From NCBI GenBank assembly GCA_021298835.1, contig JAJTHG010000005.1, forward strand, positions 33,972 to 97,971: a DNA stretch of 64,000 nucleotides. Direction: 5' to 3'. This document shows positions 52,333 through 62,696 of this stretch, piece after piece. The notes beneath the pieces were generated by a model. That model was not told where the DNA came from, did no database searches, and worked only from the letters and a program-made list of their open reading frames with translations. Origin of the DNA: Gemmatimonadota bacterium (lineage in GTDB: Bacteria; Gemmatimonadota; Gemmatimonadetes; Gemmatimonadales; Gemmatimonadaceae). A program made the translations under genes and the position numbers. Within the stretch, counting starts at the first letter, position 1, and the number at the start of each line of letters is the position of its first letter.

Positions 52333-55275
52333 GTGATCCGCCTCGCCCCGTTCGTCGCCAGCGCGCTCGCCGCGTGCCTGCTGTCCGCCCCTTCCACCGT
52401 CGCCGCGCAGTCCGCCCAGCCAAAGCTCCCGCTCGGCGACTCGCTGCTCGCAGCCTGGAAGCGGATCCTCTTCCCGCAGCTCTCCCCCGACGGTGCGGTG
52501 CTCGCGTACGTCCTCGCCCCCAACGAGGGAGACGCCGAAGCCGTGGTGCGCCGCACCGCGGCGGGGGCGCCGGAGACGCGCGTCCCGGTTGGCGAACCCC
52601 CGGCAGCTCCGGGCGCGGGACCGGGTGCGGCCGCCGCCGCGCCGGTCGCGGTGAGCGGCAACGGTCGCTGGGTCGCGGTCACCGTCTGGCCCAGGGCCAC
52701 CGACGCGAAGAAGGCGCGGGCGCAGCGCAAGCCGCTCGTCAACGACCTCGTCGTCGTGGAGGTCGCGACCGGCAGGACGCGCGAGTTCAAGAAGGTCCGC
52801 GCCTTCCGCTTCGCGGGCGACAAGTCCGACTGGCTCGCGATCCACCACGCAGGTGACGACCCCGGCCCCGCGGCCCCGCGCGGCACGCCGCTCACGCTCG
52901 TGGACCTCGCCACCGGCGCCACCGAGCCCGTCCCCAACGTGGGCGAGTTCGCCTTCGTGGACGGCGGCGCCCACGTGGCGTGGACGCTCGAGGGAAAGGA
53001 CCGCATCGGGACGGCGGTGCAGGTGCGGACGCTCGCCAGCGGCGCCACGCGCACGCTCGAGTCGGGCGGGGTCGGGTATCGCCGGCTCGCGTGGGCCGAC
53101 AGCGGGGCGCACCTCGCGGTGCTCCGCATCGAGCCCGACTCGGTGCGGGCCGACAGCGCAGCGACCGCCCTCGGCTGGCACGACGTGGGCATGGCCGCGA
53201 CCCCCGTGCGCGTGGACACCGCCACAGCGGGCGTGGCCGACAGTCTGGTCGTGAGTCTCGACCGCACGCCGCGCTGGGCCGATGATGCGAGCGTGCTCTT
53301 CGTGGGGCTGCGCCCGCGCCGCGTGCCGAAGTCCAAGGACGCGCCGGCCCCCGGGGCCCCCACCGGCGGGCCGGCCGGCGGGTCGGCCGGCGGTCCGGCG
53401 CCGGGCACGGGCAACAGCGGCGCGGTCGCCCCCGCCCCGCAGGACGAGGACACGCCCTCGCTCATCCTCTGGCACTGGAAGGACCCGCGCCTGCAGAGCG
53501 CTCAGGCGGTGCAGGAACAGCAGGACCGGAGCTTCTCGCTGCTCGCCGCGTTCCGTCCGGCGTCGAACGCGGTCTCGGTGCTCGCCGACGACCAGGCGCT
53601 GCGCACGGTGCTCGTCGCGCCGCGCGACCGGTGGGCCGTCGCCGCCGACGTTTCGCCCTACGAGCGGCTCGGCAACATCGACGGCCGTCAGTACCGCGAC
53701 GTCTATGCGATCGACGTAGCCTCGGGCGAGCGGACGCTCGTCCAGCGCCGGAACGGCCCGTTCAACTTCGCGGCCGGTCCCGTCATGGCCCCCGACGGCT
53801 CGGGCTTCGTCTGGCATCACGACGGGCACTGGTGGCACTGGAGCTTCGCGGGCAAGCGCGCCCGCAACCTCACCGAGGCGGTGGCCGCGAAGTTCTGGAA
53901 CGAGGAAGACGATCACAACTTCCCGAAGCCCGCGCTCCCCGCTGTGGGCTGGGCGAAAGACGCCTCGGCCGTGCTGCTGGCCGACAACTGGGACGTGTGG
54001 ATGGTCCCGGTCGGAGGGACCGCGAAGGCCGTGAATCTCACCGGCAACGGTCGCCGGGATCGGATCCGCTACCAGCAGCGGATCGTGCGCGATCCCCGCG
54101 AGAGGGGCATTGACCTCGCACAGCCGCTCTACTTCGAGGCCTACGGCGCGCGCACGAAGCAGGAGGGACTCGCCCGCGTGGACGTCGCGCGTCCGGGGGC
54201 GCGCCTGCTCGCGTGGCAGGACGCCAAGGTGGACTTCCGCCGCGCCCGCGACGCCGACGTGTGGGCCTTCACGCGCCAGACATTCACGACCTTCCCCGAC
54301 TGGTGGCTGGCGGCCGGCGAGGCAGGGCTCGCGCAGCCGCGACGGCTCACCGACGCCAACCCCCAGCAGGCCCAGGTCGCGTGGTCGAGCGGCGCGCGGC
54401 TCCTCACGTACGCCTGCGCCTTCGGCGACACGGTACAGGCCGCCCTGTTCCTGCCGGCGAACTACGAGCCCGGCACGCGATATCCCACGCTCACGTACAT
54501 CTACGAGGAGCTGGCGAACAACCTGCACGTGTACGCGCAGCCCAACCGCACGCGCTATGCGAACCCGAGCGTCTACACGAGCCGCGGCTACGCCTTCCTG
54601 ATGCCGGACATTCGCTACCAGGTGAACGATCCCGGCCGCTCCGCCGTCTCGTGCGTGCTGCCCGCACTCGACGCGGCGATCGCCACCGGCGTCGTGGACA
54701 CCGCGCGCGTCGGGCTGCAGGGCCACAGCTGGGGAGGCTACCAGACGACGTTCATCGCGACGCAGACGAACCGCTTCAAGACCGCCGTGGCGGGGGCGCC
54801 GCTCACCGACATGGTGAGCATGTACTCCAGCGTCTACTGGAACACCGGCTCGGCCAACCAGCCGATCTTCGTCTCGAGCCAGGGACGCTTCACCACCGGT
54901 TTCGCCGAGAACCCCGAGGCGTACCTGCGCAACAGCCCGAACCGCTACGCGCAGAACGTCTCGGTGCCGTTCCTGATGCTGCACAACGAGCGCGACGGGG
55001 CGGTGGACTTCAACCAGGGCATCACCTACTACAACACGCTCCGAGCGCTGGGCAAGGAGGTCGCCCTGCTGCAGTACGTCGGGGAGAACCACGGGCTGCA
55101 GAAGCCCGCGAACCAGCGCGACTACGCGGCGCGGATGCAGGAGTGGTTCGACACGTTCCTGCGCCAGGCACCGGCGCCCGGCTGGATCCGCGACGGGGTG
55201 CCGCGCATCAGGATGGAGGAAGAGCTGCGCGCGCGACGGCCGGAGGCGAAGAAGGGGGCGAAGGCGGCGATGTGA
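52333..55275 (+). CDS. Exported S9 family prolyl oligopeptidase-like peptidase
   Basis: This 980-residue serine peptidase has a signal peptide (VASALAACLLSAPSTVAAQ), a long beta-propeller-like region and a C-terminal alpha/beta hydrolase domain. The catalytic triad is visible: S799 in GHSWGGYQT, D888 in NERDGAVDF and H920 in GENHGLQKP. A Gly/Pro/Ala-rich linker of about 40 residues interrupts the propeller near 335-375. GTG 52333 is preferred because it starts the signal peptide; the open frame 60 bases further up encodes no leader. Probably degrades peptides in the periplasm or outside the cell. Confidence 0.9.
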   Translation: MIRLAPFVASALAACLLSAPSTVAAQSAQPKLPLGDSLLAAWKRILFPQLSPDGAVLAYVLAPNEGDAEAVVRRTAAGAPETRVPVGEPPAAPGAGPGAAAAAPVAVSGNGRWVAVTVWPRATDAKKARAQRKPLVNDLVVVEVATGRTREFKKVRAFRFAGDKSDWLAIHHAGDDPGPAAPRGTPLTLVDLATGATEPVPNVGEFAFVDGGAHVAWTLEGKDRIGTAVQVRTLASGATRTLESGGVGYRRLAWADSGAHLAVLRIEPDSVRADSAATALGWHDVGMAATPVRVDTATAGVADSLVVSLDRTPRWADDASVLFVGLRPRRVPKSKDAPAPGAPTGGPAGGSAGGPAPGTGNSGAVAPAPQDEDTPSLILWHWKDPRLQSAQAVQEQQDRSFSLLAAFRPASNAVSVLADDQALRTVLVAPRDRWAVAADVSPYERLGNIDGRQYRDVYAIDVASGERTLVQRRNGPFNFAAGPVMAPDGSGFVWHHDGHWWHWSFAGKRARNLTEAVAAKFWNEEDDHNFPKPALPAVGWAKDASAVLLADNWDVWMVPVGGTAKAVNLTGNGRRDRIRYQQRIVRDPRERGIDLAQPLYFEAYGARTKQEGLARVDVARPGARLLAWQDAKVDFRRARDADVWAFTRQTFTTFPDWWLAAGEAGLAQPRRLTDANPQQAQVAWSSGARLLTYACAFGDTVQAALFLPANYEPGTRYPTLTYIYEELANNLHVYAQPNRTRYANPSVYTSRGYAFLMPDIRYQVNDPGRSAVSCVLPALDAAIATGVVDTARVGLQGHSWGGYQTTFIATQTNRFKTAVAGAPLTDMVSMYSSVYWNTGSANQPIFVSSQGRFTTGFAENPEAYLRNSPNRYAQNVSVPFLMLHNERDGAVDFNQGITYYNTLRALGKEVALLQYVGENHGLQKPANQRDYAARMQEWFDTFLRQAPAPGWIRDGVPRIRMEEELRARRPEAKKGAKAAM

Positions 55276-55346
55276 GCCGTTCGGGCGACGCGAGCCCGGA
55301 TGCCGGGGCGCTCCCCGTGGGCGGCGAGCAACTCCTAAAGGACTAG

Positions 55347-55398
55347 TTGACAAGATCACGGGCCGTTCGCAAGTTGTCCGTGACAACTAACCCGTTAG
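55347..55398 (+). promoter_or_regulatory. blaI promoter/operator region with two palindromes
   Basis: A consensus -35 TTGACA (55347-55352) with weak -10 CAAGTT (55370-55375) overlaps the palindrome AGTTGTC-CGT-GACAACT (55372-55388). A second palindrome CTAAC-CC-GTTAG (55387-55398) follows. CTAGTTGAC at 55344 resembles one half-site. The arrangement fits BlaI autorepression. Confidence 0.6.
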
Positions 55399-55403
55399 GA
55401 GAC

Positions 55404-55835
55404 ATGCCGACCTTCACCGATCGCGAACTCGACGTCATGTCCGTGCTCTGGAGGCACGGGACCGCCACGGTCGCCGAGGTGCAGGATGCCCTCGCCCGCG
55501 ACGCCGGGCTGGACCTCGCCTACAACTCGGTCCTGACGATGCTGCGCATCCTCGAGGAGAAAGGTCACGTGAGCCACGTGGTCGAGGGCCGCGCGCACCG
55601 GTACCGGCCGCTGGTGCGGCGCGAGCAGGCGTCCCGCTCGGCACTGCGACGACTCCTCGACGGACTCTTCGACCGGTCGCCGGAGACGCTCCTGACGCAG
55701 CTCGTGCGCGACGAGCGCCTCGATCGCGCGACCCTCGAGCGACTGCGTGCCCTGGTGGAACGGGAACTCGAAGCGGGCGACTGGCGTGCCGCCGGACGCC
55801 CCGCATCGCGAAAGCCGCACCGGAGGGACGCATGA
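55404..55835 (+). CDS. blaI: BlaI/MecI-family transcriptional repressor
   Basis: This 143-residue winged-helix repressor reads TFTDRELDVMSVLWRHGTAT at the N-terminus, then NSVLTMLRILEEKGHVSHV (recognition helix and wing) and a helical dimerisation tail where family members are cleaved. It should bind the palindromes just upstream and be inactivated by the BlaR1-type protease encoded next. ATG 55404 is used; AGGAG ends only two bases before it, too close for an ideal ribosome site, so GTG 55380 cannot be excluded. Confidence 0.9.
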   Translation: MPTFTDRELDVMSVLWRHGTATVAEVQDALARDAGLDLAYNSVLTMLRILEEKGHVSHVVEGRAHRYRPLVRREQASRSALRRLLDGLFDRSPETLLTQLVRDERLDRATLERLRALVERELEAGDWRAAGRPASRKPHRRDA

Positions 55836-57889
55836 TCGCCGCCTGGATGATCGCCTCGACGCTGACGGGGGGCGCGCTGCTCCTGCTCGCGTTCGCCGTC
55901 GAGTACGTCGCCGCCTCCTTCCGCCGGCCGCGGCGTTGGGTGTGGGCACTGGTGATGCCCGCGATGCTCGTCTTCCCGCTGGTGCCACGCCCGGTGGTGC
56001 CCTTCTCGGCGCCGCAGGGATTGACCGCCGGTCCGGCGCCTGCGCCCGTGTCGGCGCCCGGCTCCGACGCGCAGGTCCGCGCAGCTCGGGGTACGAGCAC
56101 GGCCGACGGAGCGGTGCCGCCATTGCAGGACGAGGTGCCGTCGGCGCGCGGCACCGATGCCGGGCGTCCGGACGCGAGGCGGGGGACATGGAACCGCCTC
56201 GTCGTCGCACCGGACTCGACGCTCGCGCGCTTGAGCGGACCGGTACTCGTCCTCTGGGTCGGCCTGTCGCTGGTTGCCGTCGGGCTGATCGGGACGGCGA
56301 TCCGGCGGCTGCAGCGTATCCGACACTCGTGGGACGGGGCGGACGACGCGCTGCATAGCGACATGGCGCGGCGAGCCGGCAGGTCGGTGCGCGTGTGGCG
56401 ATCACCGGACGTGGGCCCGGCTGCATTCGGGATCCGCGCGCCGCAGGTCGTGCTGCCGGACTGGGTGGACGATCTCGCGGAGGGCGAGCGCTCCCTGCTC
56501 CTCGCACACGAAGCAAGTCACGTGCGCGCCGGGGACCCCCGGCTGCTCGCTGCGGCCCTTGCCCTGGTCGCGCTGGTCCCGTGGCATCTGCCGCTGTTGC
56601 TCGCGTATCGTCGGCTGTGTCGTGCGGTCGAGCACGATTGCGATGCGCGCGTCCTCGCCACCGCAGGGGATGCGCGATGCTACGGCCGGCTGCTCGTCCG
56701 CACGGCCGAGTGGCTCGTGACGGGCCAGCGACCGTGGCGACACGGACTCGCAGCCCGCTGGATCCTCGCGCCCGTGCCGGCCTTTGCCGCCCGGGCGAGC
56801 GAGCTCGAGGAGCGGCTTCGCGCGCTGGCACCCGGTGCGGTCTCGTGGCGAACGCGTGCGACGACCGGGCTCGCAGGCGTGCTTGGCGCGCTCGCGCTCG
56901 TCGCGGCGTGCGTCGTGCCCAGGCCCACCCCGGGTTCCGCGGCGCTCGCGACACCACCGACACCGCTGGACTCCCTGATCATGATGCGGTCCACGGGCCG
57001 GCAGCTCTTTGGTTCGATGGAGCGCATGGACGCCATTCGCGACTCCGTGCTGCTGCAGGCGGCGGCCGCGGCCATACCCGGCTTCGACCGCCTGCGCGCC
57101 AGCCGCGAGACCACCTCCGTCTGGCTCGTCGTGGACGATCGCTACCGACCGGTGGACCACGTGGTGACGGGCGAGTTGCACCGTTTTCTTTGGGTCGGGT
57201 CCGACATCCAAAGCTCCGAAGGGGAGCCGCCAGCGCCGCGGCCGGCCCGCGCCGCCGATCCGCGCAACCGCTGGTATGAGGACACGTGGTCGTGGGCCCG
57301 TGCGTTCCCCACGCTCGACCCGGATCGCATCCATGCGCACGGCGGCGTGACGCCAGGGCTCTTGCCGCCCAATCTGCGCCTGCATTGGGCAGAACTCTTT
57401 CCGGGGGATTCCACCGGGCTTCAGTTCTCCCTCGCAACCACCGGCAGTGTCAGGATCGAGTCCTGGTACCGCACCTTCGCGACGACCGTCGTCGGCCGTC
57501 GCGCATGGTCCGACACGGTGGCACGCGCCCTCGCGTACGGCCTGCGAGAAGGCGTGGCGATTACGCGACCCGAATACCTCGAGCCGGACAACGCCGCCGC
57601 CGGCCCCGTGTGGCTCCTGCTGGGGGCGAACGGCATCCCGATGATGCATTCGGTCGGGGGGGAACCGGCCGGGAGTGCCGGGCCGCCGTTCCGGTCGGGA
57701 GGGGCATCGGGCTTCGCGACGGACCCATCGGCAGCCGCAATGTCCGGGATCACGACCCGCACGTGGCACGAGCGGTTCCCGACATTTCGCGGCGAGGTGC
57801 TGGCCTTCGGGCGCACGATCCTCCGCGAGGGGGGGCGCGCCTTCACCGTCCATTGGGCCGTGACCGACGTGTCGTTCGCCGTTCCCTGA
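55832..57889 (+). CDS. BlaR1-type M56 metallopeptidase receptor with unfamiliar sensor domain
   Basis: This 685-residue membrane protein overlaps blaI by ATGA. The M56 zinc site is H226-E227-x-x-H230 (LLAHEASHVRAGDP) with EHDCDARVLA (about 267) as the distal ligand segment. Hydrophobic helices lie near 1-25, 36-55, 136-158, 232-255 and 345-360. The roughly 320 residues after the last helix contain no penicillin-binding motifs (no SxxK/KTG) and no TonB box, so the signal is not obviously a beta-lactam. Downstream effect would be cleavage of BlaI. Confidence 0.85.
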   Translation: MIAAWMIASTLTGGALLLLAFAVEYVAASFRRPRRWVWALVMPAMLVFPLVPRPVVPFSAPQGLTAGPAPAPVSAPGSDAQVRAARGTSTADGAVPPLQDEVPSARGTDAGRPDARRGTWNRLVVAPDSTLARLSGPVLVLWVGLSLVAVGLIGTAIRRLQRIRHSWDGADDALHSDMARRAGRSVRVWRSPDVGPAAFGIRAPQVVLPDWVDDLAEGERSLLLAHEASHVRAGDPRLLAAALALVALVPWHLPLLLAYRRLCRAVEHDCDARVLATAGDARCYGRLLVRTAEWLVTGQRPWRHGLAARWILAPVPAFAARASELEERLRALAPGAVSWRTRATTGLAGVLGALALVAACVVPRPTPGSAALATPPTPLDSLIMMRSTGRQLFGSMERMDAIRDSVLLQAAAAAIPGFDRLRASRETTSVWLVVDDRYRPVDHVVTGELHRFLWVGSDIQSSEGEPPAPRPARAADPRNRWYEDTWSWARAFPTLDPDRIHAHGGVTPGLLPPNLRLHWAELFPGDSTGLQFSLATTGSVRIESWYRTFATTVVGRRAWSDTVARALAYGLREGVAITRPEYLEPDNAAAGPVWLLLGANGIPMMHSVGGEPAGSAGPPFRSGGASGFATDPSAAAMSGITTRTWHERFPTFRGEVLAFGRTILREGGRAFTVHWAVTDVSFAVP

Positions 57890-57948
57890 CGCCGGCGCGC
57901 GGAGGTGTCTCGGGCTCGCACCAATCACCGGATGTCGCTGCACCGCCG

Positions 57949-57966
57949 GCCCGCGTCGCTGCGGGC
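57949..57966 (+). terminator. Weak terminator-like hairpin after the BlaR1-type gene
   Basis: GCCCGC, loop GTCGCT, GCGGGC followed by GGGTTT. It lies 60 bases after the stop. The rest of 57890-58091 shows nothing clear. Confidence 0.35.
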
Positions 57967-58091
57967 GGGTTTCACTGCAACGCCCGTCGCACCGGCAGCG
58001 TCACTCGGGTCTCCCGCGTGTCGGCACAACGCGCCTCGCGCCCGCCGGTCCGTGGCGGTACGCTTCCGCCCTCCCCTTCCCGGTGCGGCCC

Positions 58092-58955
58092 ATGGCGTCT
58101 CCTGCGGCACGGCTCATGCCCATCAACGGCACCTCGCTGTGGGTGGACGACACCGGCGGCGACGGCCCGCCGGTGCTCTTCTCGCACGGCCTGCTCATGA
58201 GCGGCCGCATGTTCGACGCACAGGTCGCCGCGCTGAGCGGGCGGTTCCGGTGCATCCGCTGGGACCACCGCGGGCAGGGGCGGAGCGGCGAGGCGACCGG
58301 CCGGTCGATCGGCATCGAACAAGTCACCGACGATGCGCTCGCCCTCATCCGGGCGCTGGCACTGCCGCCGGCGCACTTCGTCGGGCTCTCGATGGGCGGC
58401 TTCGTCGGGATGCGTCTCGCCGCCCGCCACCCCGCCCTGTTCCGGTCGCTCGCCCTGCTGGACACGAGCGCGGACCCCGAGCCGGCCGAGAACGTCCCCC
58501 GGTACCGGCGGCTGAACACGGTGGCGCGGTGGCTCGGGCTGCGCCTGGTCACCGGCCGGGTGATGCCGATCATGTTCGGCCGCACCTTCCTGGCCGACCC
58601 GGCCATGGCAGCGGAGCGGGACCGCTGGCGCGCGCACCTCGCGGGCAACCGGCGCGGGATCTTCCGCGCGGTCACCGGGGTGGTCGAGCGCGCCGGCGTA
58701 GCGCACGAGCTGGCGAACGTGCGCTGCCCGACGCTCGTGCTCGTCGGAGACGAGGACGTGGCCACCGTCCCCGCCAAGGCCGAGCGGATCCGCGACCTGA
58801 TCGCTGGTGCGACGCTGGTGCGCGTCCCCGCCGCCGGCCACTCGTCCTCGGTGGAGCAGCCGGCGGCGGTCACTGCGGCGCTCGAGGCCTTCCTCGCGAG
58901 CGTGGAGGGAGGCCGACCGCCGGTCAGCCCAGCCGGTCCAGCATCGGCTGGGTGA
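58092..58955 (+). CDS. Alpha/beta hydrolase
   Basis: This 287-residue hydrolase of the 3-oxoadipate enol-lactonase-like group shows [17 protein letters not shown] (oxyanion loop), [12 protein letters not shown], nucleophile elbow [13 protein letters not shown] (Ser), [11 protein letters not shown] (Asp) and [11 protein letters not shown] (His). All three triad residues are present. Its 3' end overlaps the convergent glgC by 32 bases. ATG 58092 is used; GTG 58083 is three codons upstream. Confidence 0.9.
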   Translation: MASPAARLMPINGTSLWVDDTGGDGPPVLFSHGLLMSGRMFDAQVAALSGRFRCIRWDHRGQGRSGEATGRSIGIEQVTDDALALIRALALPPAHFVGLSMGGFVGMRLAARHPALFRSLALLDTSADPEPAENVPRYRRLNTVARWLGLRLVTGRVMPIMFGRTFLADPAMAAERDRWRAHLAGNRRGIFRAVTGVVERAGVAHELANVRCPTLVLVGDEDVATVPAKAERIRDLIAGATLVRVPAAGHSSSVEQPAAVTAALEAFLASVEGGRPPVSPAGPASAG

Positions 58956-60186
58956 TCAGCACGATCCCGCGTTCCGTGCGGCGGAACCGGCGCGCGTCGT
59001 CCTCCGGGTCCTCCCCGACGACCAGCCCGGGTGGGATGCGCACGCCGCGGTCAATCACCACGTTCGTCAGTCGCGCGTGGCGTCCGACGTCCACCTCCGG
59101 CAGCACCACCGCCCCATCGAGCATCGCGTACGAGTGCACCTTGACGCGCGTGAAGAGCAGCGACCGGCGCAACCGCGCCCCGGAGATGATGCAGCCCCCG
59201 GAGACGAGCGAGCTCACCGCGATCCCGCGCCGCCCCTCCTCGTCGTGCACGAACTTCGCCGGCGCGGCGAGCTCGCTGTACGTCCAGATCGGCCAGTCCT
59301 GATCGAAGAGGTCGAGGTGCGGCAGCACGCTCGTGAGGTCGATGTTCGCCTCCCAGTAGGCGTCCACCGTCCCCACGTCGCGCCAGTACGCCTCGGCCTC
59401 CTCGCCCGAGCGCACGCACGAGGCCGAGAACCGGTGCGCCACCGCGTGGCCGTGCGTGACGACGTGGGGAATCAGGTCCTTCCCGAAGTCGCGGGACGAG
59501 CCCGCCAGCGACGCGTCGCGCCGCAGGAGGTCGGCGAGGAACGGCGTACGGAAGACGTAGATCCCCATGCTGGCCAGGCAGGTGTCGGGGCGCCCGGGGA
59601 TCGCCGGCGGATCGGCGGGCTTCTCGAGGAACGACACGATGCGGTCGGCCGCGTCCACCTGCATCACCCCGAAGCCGCTCGCGTCACGGCGCGCCACTTC
59701 CAGGCACCCGACCGTGACGTCCGCACCCGACGCCACATGCTGCTCGAGCATGGGCTCGTAGTCCATCTTGTAGACGTGGTCGCCGGCAAGGATGACCATG
59801 AACTCCGGCCGGTACGCCTCGATGATGTCGAGGTTCTGGTACACCGCATCCGCCGTCCCTTCGTACCATTGCGTCTCCGATACGCGCTGACTCGCCGGCA
59901 GGATGTCGAAGGACTCGTTCCGCTCCGGCCGGAGGAAGTTCCAGCCGCGCTGGAGATGCCGGATCAGGCTGTGCGCCTTGTACTGCGTGGCGACACCAAT
60001 GCGCCGGATCCCCGAGTTGAGCGCGTTCGACAGCGCGAAGTCGATGATGCGGGTCTTGCCGCCGAAATAGACGGCGGGCTTGGCGCGGCGGTCGGTCAGC
60101 TCGTAGAGCCGCGAGCCGCGCCCGCCCGCGAGCACGTAGGCCATGGCCGAGCGGGCGATCGTGCCGGGGCGATGCGGGAGACTCAT
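58924..60186 (-). CDS. glgC: Glucose-1-phosphate adenylyltransferase
   Basis: This enzyme makes ADP-glucose, the glycosyl donor for glycogen. It is 420 residues with [29 protein letters not shown] at the nucleotide site (read as [16 protein letters not shown] then [11 protein letters not shown]), [45 protein letters not shown] and [18 protein letters not shown]. The left-handed helix domain forms the C-terminus. It diverges from glgA across 64 bases, so the two enzymes of the pathway share a control region. Confidence 0.95.
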   Translation of the reverse strand: MSLPHRPGTIARSAMAYVLAGGRGSRLYELTDRRAKPAVYFGGKTRIIDFALSNALNSGIRRIGVATQYKAHSLIRHLQRGWNFLRPERNESFDILPASQRVSETQWYEGTADAVYQNLDIIEAYRPEFMVILAGDHVYKMDYEPMLEQHVASGADVTVGCLEVARRDASGFGVMQVDAADRIVSFLEKPADPPAIPGRPDTCLASMGIYVFRTPFLADLLRRDASLAGSSRDFGKDLIPHVVTHGHAVAHRFSASCVRSGEEAEAYWRDVGTVDAYWEANIDLTSVLPHLDLFDQDWPIWTYSELAAPAKFVHDEEGRRGIAVSSLVSGGCIISGARLRRSLLFTRVKVHSYAMLDGAVVLPEVDVGRHARLTNVVIDRGVRIPPGLVVGEDPEDDARRFRRTERGIVLITQPMLDRLG

Positions 60187-60238
60187 GAGACACAACCTGC
60201 AGGCAGGACCTCGGGCCGCGAAAGGCCGGTCGGGCACG

Positions 60239-60244
60239 TAGCTT
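60239..60244 (+). promoter_or_regulatory. glgA: Candidate leaderless -10 box (TAGCTT) for glgA
   Basis: TAGCTT ends 6 bases before ATG 60251 in the 64-base divergent region between glgC and glgA. No ribosome-binding site is visible. Confidence 0.55.
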
Positions 60245-60250
60245 GTCCCC

Positions 60251-61693
60251 ATGCGCATCCTGTTCGTCGCTGCGGAGGTGGCGCCGCACGTCAAGACCGG
60301 CGGCCTGGCCGACGTCGCGGGGGCGCTGCCCGCCGCCCTTCGCGGGCACGGCCACGACGTCCGGGTGGTCATGCCGCGCTACCGCAGTCTGCGAGGGCGC
60401 CTGCCCGCGGCCGGTCCCGTCGCCGCGACCTTCCTGCCGGTGGGCACCCGGGCCGAGGAGATGCGCGTCTGGCGGGCCGGTGGTCCCGACGACCCGCTGT
60501 ACCTGCTCGACATTCCCGCCGCCTTCGAGCGCGACGCCGTCTACGGTGAACCCGACGACGACCGGCGCTTCATCCTCTTCGCGCGGGGCACGCTCGCCCT
60601 GCTCCAGCACTTCCGGGAGGTCGAGGGGTGGCTGCCCGACGTCATACACGCCCACGACTGGCACGCCGCGCTCGTGCCCCATTACTGCCGGACGACGCAC
60701 GCGTACACGTTCGGCCGGATCGCGCAGGTCCTGACGATCCACAACCTCGCTTATCAGGGGCGCTCCAACCCCTTCACCGCGGTCCTCGCCGGCCTCGGCG
60801 AGGGAGCCCCCGTCGAGGACCGCCTCGGGCCGGGCATCGCGGGCTCCTTCAACTTCCTCGCACGCGGCATCCTTTCGGCGGACGTCGTCACCACCGTGAG
60901 CCCCGGCTATGCGCGCGAGATCATCACCCCCGCCTTCGGCGAGGGATTGGATGCGCTCCTCCGTAGCCGCGGCGACCGGCTCGTCGGCATCCTCAACGGC
61001 ATCGACACCCACGGACACGACCCGGCCGCCGATCCCGCCCTCCCGGTGCCGTTCAGCGCCGCCGCCCCCGCAGGAAAGGCGGCCTGCAAGGCGGCCTTGC
61101 AGCGGGAACTCGGCTGGCCCGACGCGCCGCGCCGGCCCCTGCTCGGCATCGTGTCGCGCCTCGTCGAGCAGAAGGGCATCGAGCTGCTCGACGCGAGCGT
61201 CCCGTGGCTCGTCCACCAGACCGACGCGCAGCTCGTCGTGCTCGGCGCCGGCGCGCGCCGCTACCAGGACGCGCTGCGGGCGCACGCGGTCATGCATCCC
61301 GACCGGATCGCCCTCCGCACCGGCTATGACGCCGCCCTTGCCCAGCGCATCTATGGCGGCGCCGACGCCTTCCTCATGCCCTCGCGCTTCGAACCGTGCG
61401 GCCTCGGCCAGCTGCTGTCGCTCCGCTACGGCACCGTCCCCGTCGTGCGCGCCACCGGCGGCCTCGCCGATACCGTGCGCGAGGGCCTCGGCGGCAACGG
61501 CTTCGTCTTCCATCCCTTCGATGCGGGCCACTTCCGTGATGCGCTGTGGCGGATGCTGCAGGCCTGGCGCGACGAAGCGGGGTGGGCCCAGCTCCGCGAC
61601 CGCGGCATGCGCGAGGATCATTCGTGGCACCTCGCTGCGGGGCAGTACGCCGTCGCCTTCGACGTCGCCCGGCGCGACGCTGCCACCCGCTGA
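60251..61693 (+). CDS. glgA: Glycogen synthase (ADP-glucose, GT5)
   Basis: This 480-residue GT5 transferase elongates alpha-1,4-glucan. [20 protein letters not shown] carries the ADP-glucose-binding KTGGL motif, then [23 protein letters not shown], the NGID loop, and the C-terminal [18 protein letters not shown] and [11 protein letters not shown] with the catalytic Glu region. It is the divergent partner of glgC. Start ATG 60251 follows the TAGCTT box. Confidence 0.95.
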   Translation: MRILFVAAEVAPHVKTGGLADVAGALPAALRGHGHDVRVVMPRYRSLRGRLPAAGPVAATFLPVGTRAEEMRVWRAGGPDDPLYLLDIPAAFERDAVYGEPDDDRRFILFARGTLALLQHFREVEGWLPDVIHAHDWHAALVPHYCRTTHAYTFGRIAQVLTIHNLAYQGRSNPFTAVLAGLGEGAPVEDRLGPGIAGSFNFLARGILSADVVTTVSPGYAREIITPAFGEGLDALLRSRGDRLVGILNGIDTHGHDPAADPALPVPFSAAAPAGKAACKAALQRELGWPDAPRRPLLGIVSRLVEQKGIELLDASVPWLVHQTDAQLVVLGAGARRYQDALRAHAVMHPDRIALRTGYDAALAQRIYGGADAFLMPSRFEPCGLGQLLSLRYGTVPVVRATGGLADTVREGLGGNGFVFHPFDAGHFRDALWRMLQAWRDEAGWAQLRDRGMREDHSWHLAAGQYAVAFDVARRDAATR

Positions 61694-61721
61694 AGTCGCC
61701 ACCCTGCTACGCGAGCGCTCC

Positions 61722-62696
61722 GTGCCCCGTCCCGACCCGTGGATCCCGAGCGCCGAACAGATGGCGCAGTGGCCCGCCGTCTCCGGTAACGCCATCAATG
61801 GCGTCGGTGAGACCGCCGTGCGCCGGCCCACGCCCGTGTACTGGTTCCCGCCTGACGACACGCCGCACGGGCCGCTGCAGCGCTGGTTTCTCGGACGCCT
61901 GACCCCGAAGGTGCTCGCGGCGCGCGAAGTGCGGCAGCGACTCATTGACGCCCCGCTGCCCCCGCTCGCGACCACGCGCGCCGATCGTGCACCCGAGGCA
62001 TGGTCGGCCGAGGTGAAGGCGGCGGCGCGCGCGGCAGGGGCGGACGACGTCGGCATCGCGCGCATGCAGCCCCACTGGGTGTACGAGGGCTGCGTGGTGC
62101 CGGAGCGCTTCGCGATCCTGCTCGCCGTCTCGCACGACTGGGACGCCCTGCGCACCGCCCCTGCCGAGGATGCCGCGGCGGAGGTGATCCGCCAGTACGG
62201 CCGTGCGATCCACGTCGCGAAGCAGGTGGCGGGCTGGCTGCGCGAGCAGGGCCACGCGGCGACGCCCCACGGCGGCCCGCTCGCCCCGCCGATGCTGCTC
62301 GTGCCCGCCGCGATCGCTGCCGGCCTGGGCGAGCTTGGCAAGCACGGCTCGATCATCAACCGGCACCTCGGGTCCAACTTCCGTTTGTCGGCCGTGCTGA
62401 CGGACGTGCCGCTCGTCCCGGACGCGCCCGACGCGTTCGGAGCCGACGACTTCTGCCGCCTCTGCCGAGCCTGCGCGGACGCCTGCCCGCCCCGGGCGAT
62501 CACGCACGAGCAGCGTGTCGTTCGTGGCGAGACAAAGTGGTACGTGGACTTCGACCGCTGCCTGCCGTTCTTCAACGAGCACCAGGGTTGCGCGGTATGC
62601 CTTGCTGCCTGCCCGTGGAATCGCCCCGGTGTCGCCGAGAGCCTCGTGCAGAAGCTCGCCGATCGGGCCGCCCGTCGGCGCGGGGCGGCGGCATGA
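61722..62696 (+). CDS. 4Fe-4S double-cluster protein, QueG/reductive dehalogenase-like
   Basis: This 324-residue protein has two ferredoxin-type clusters near the C-terminus: DFCRLCRACADACPPRAI and a second set, C(LPFFNEHQG)CAVCLAACPWNRPG. The preceding domain (LLVPAAIAAGLGELGKHGSI, HLGSNFRLSAVLTDVPL) matches the corrinoid-binding region shared by epoxyqueuosine reductase and reductive dehalogenases. It has no Tat signal. GTG 61722 is chosen; ATG 61761 is possible. PaaK overlaps its stop, so the two are coupled. Confidence 0.78.
   Translation: MPRPDPWIPSAEQMAQWPAVSGNAINGVGETAVRRPTPVYWFPPDDTPHGPLQRWFLGRLTPKVLAAREVRQRLIDAPLPPLATTRADRAPEAWSAEVKAAARAAGADDVGIARMQPHWVYEGCVVPERFAILLAVSHDWDALRTAPAEDAAAEVIRQYGRAIHVAKQVAGWLREQGHAATPHGGPLAPPMLLVPAAIAAGLGELGKHGSIINRHLGSNFRLSAVLTDVPLVPDAPDAFGADDFCRLCRACADACPPRAITHEQRVVRGETKWYVDFDRCLPFFNEHQGCAVCLAACPWNRPGVAESLVQKLADRAARRRGAAA

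Noticed and set aside
51937..55386. 1149-codon minus-strand open frame opposite the S9 peptidase
   Set aside because: Antisense shadow typical of GC-rich DNA; the plus strand holds an intact peptidase with catalytic triad.
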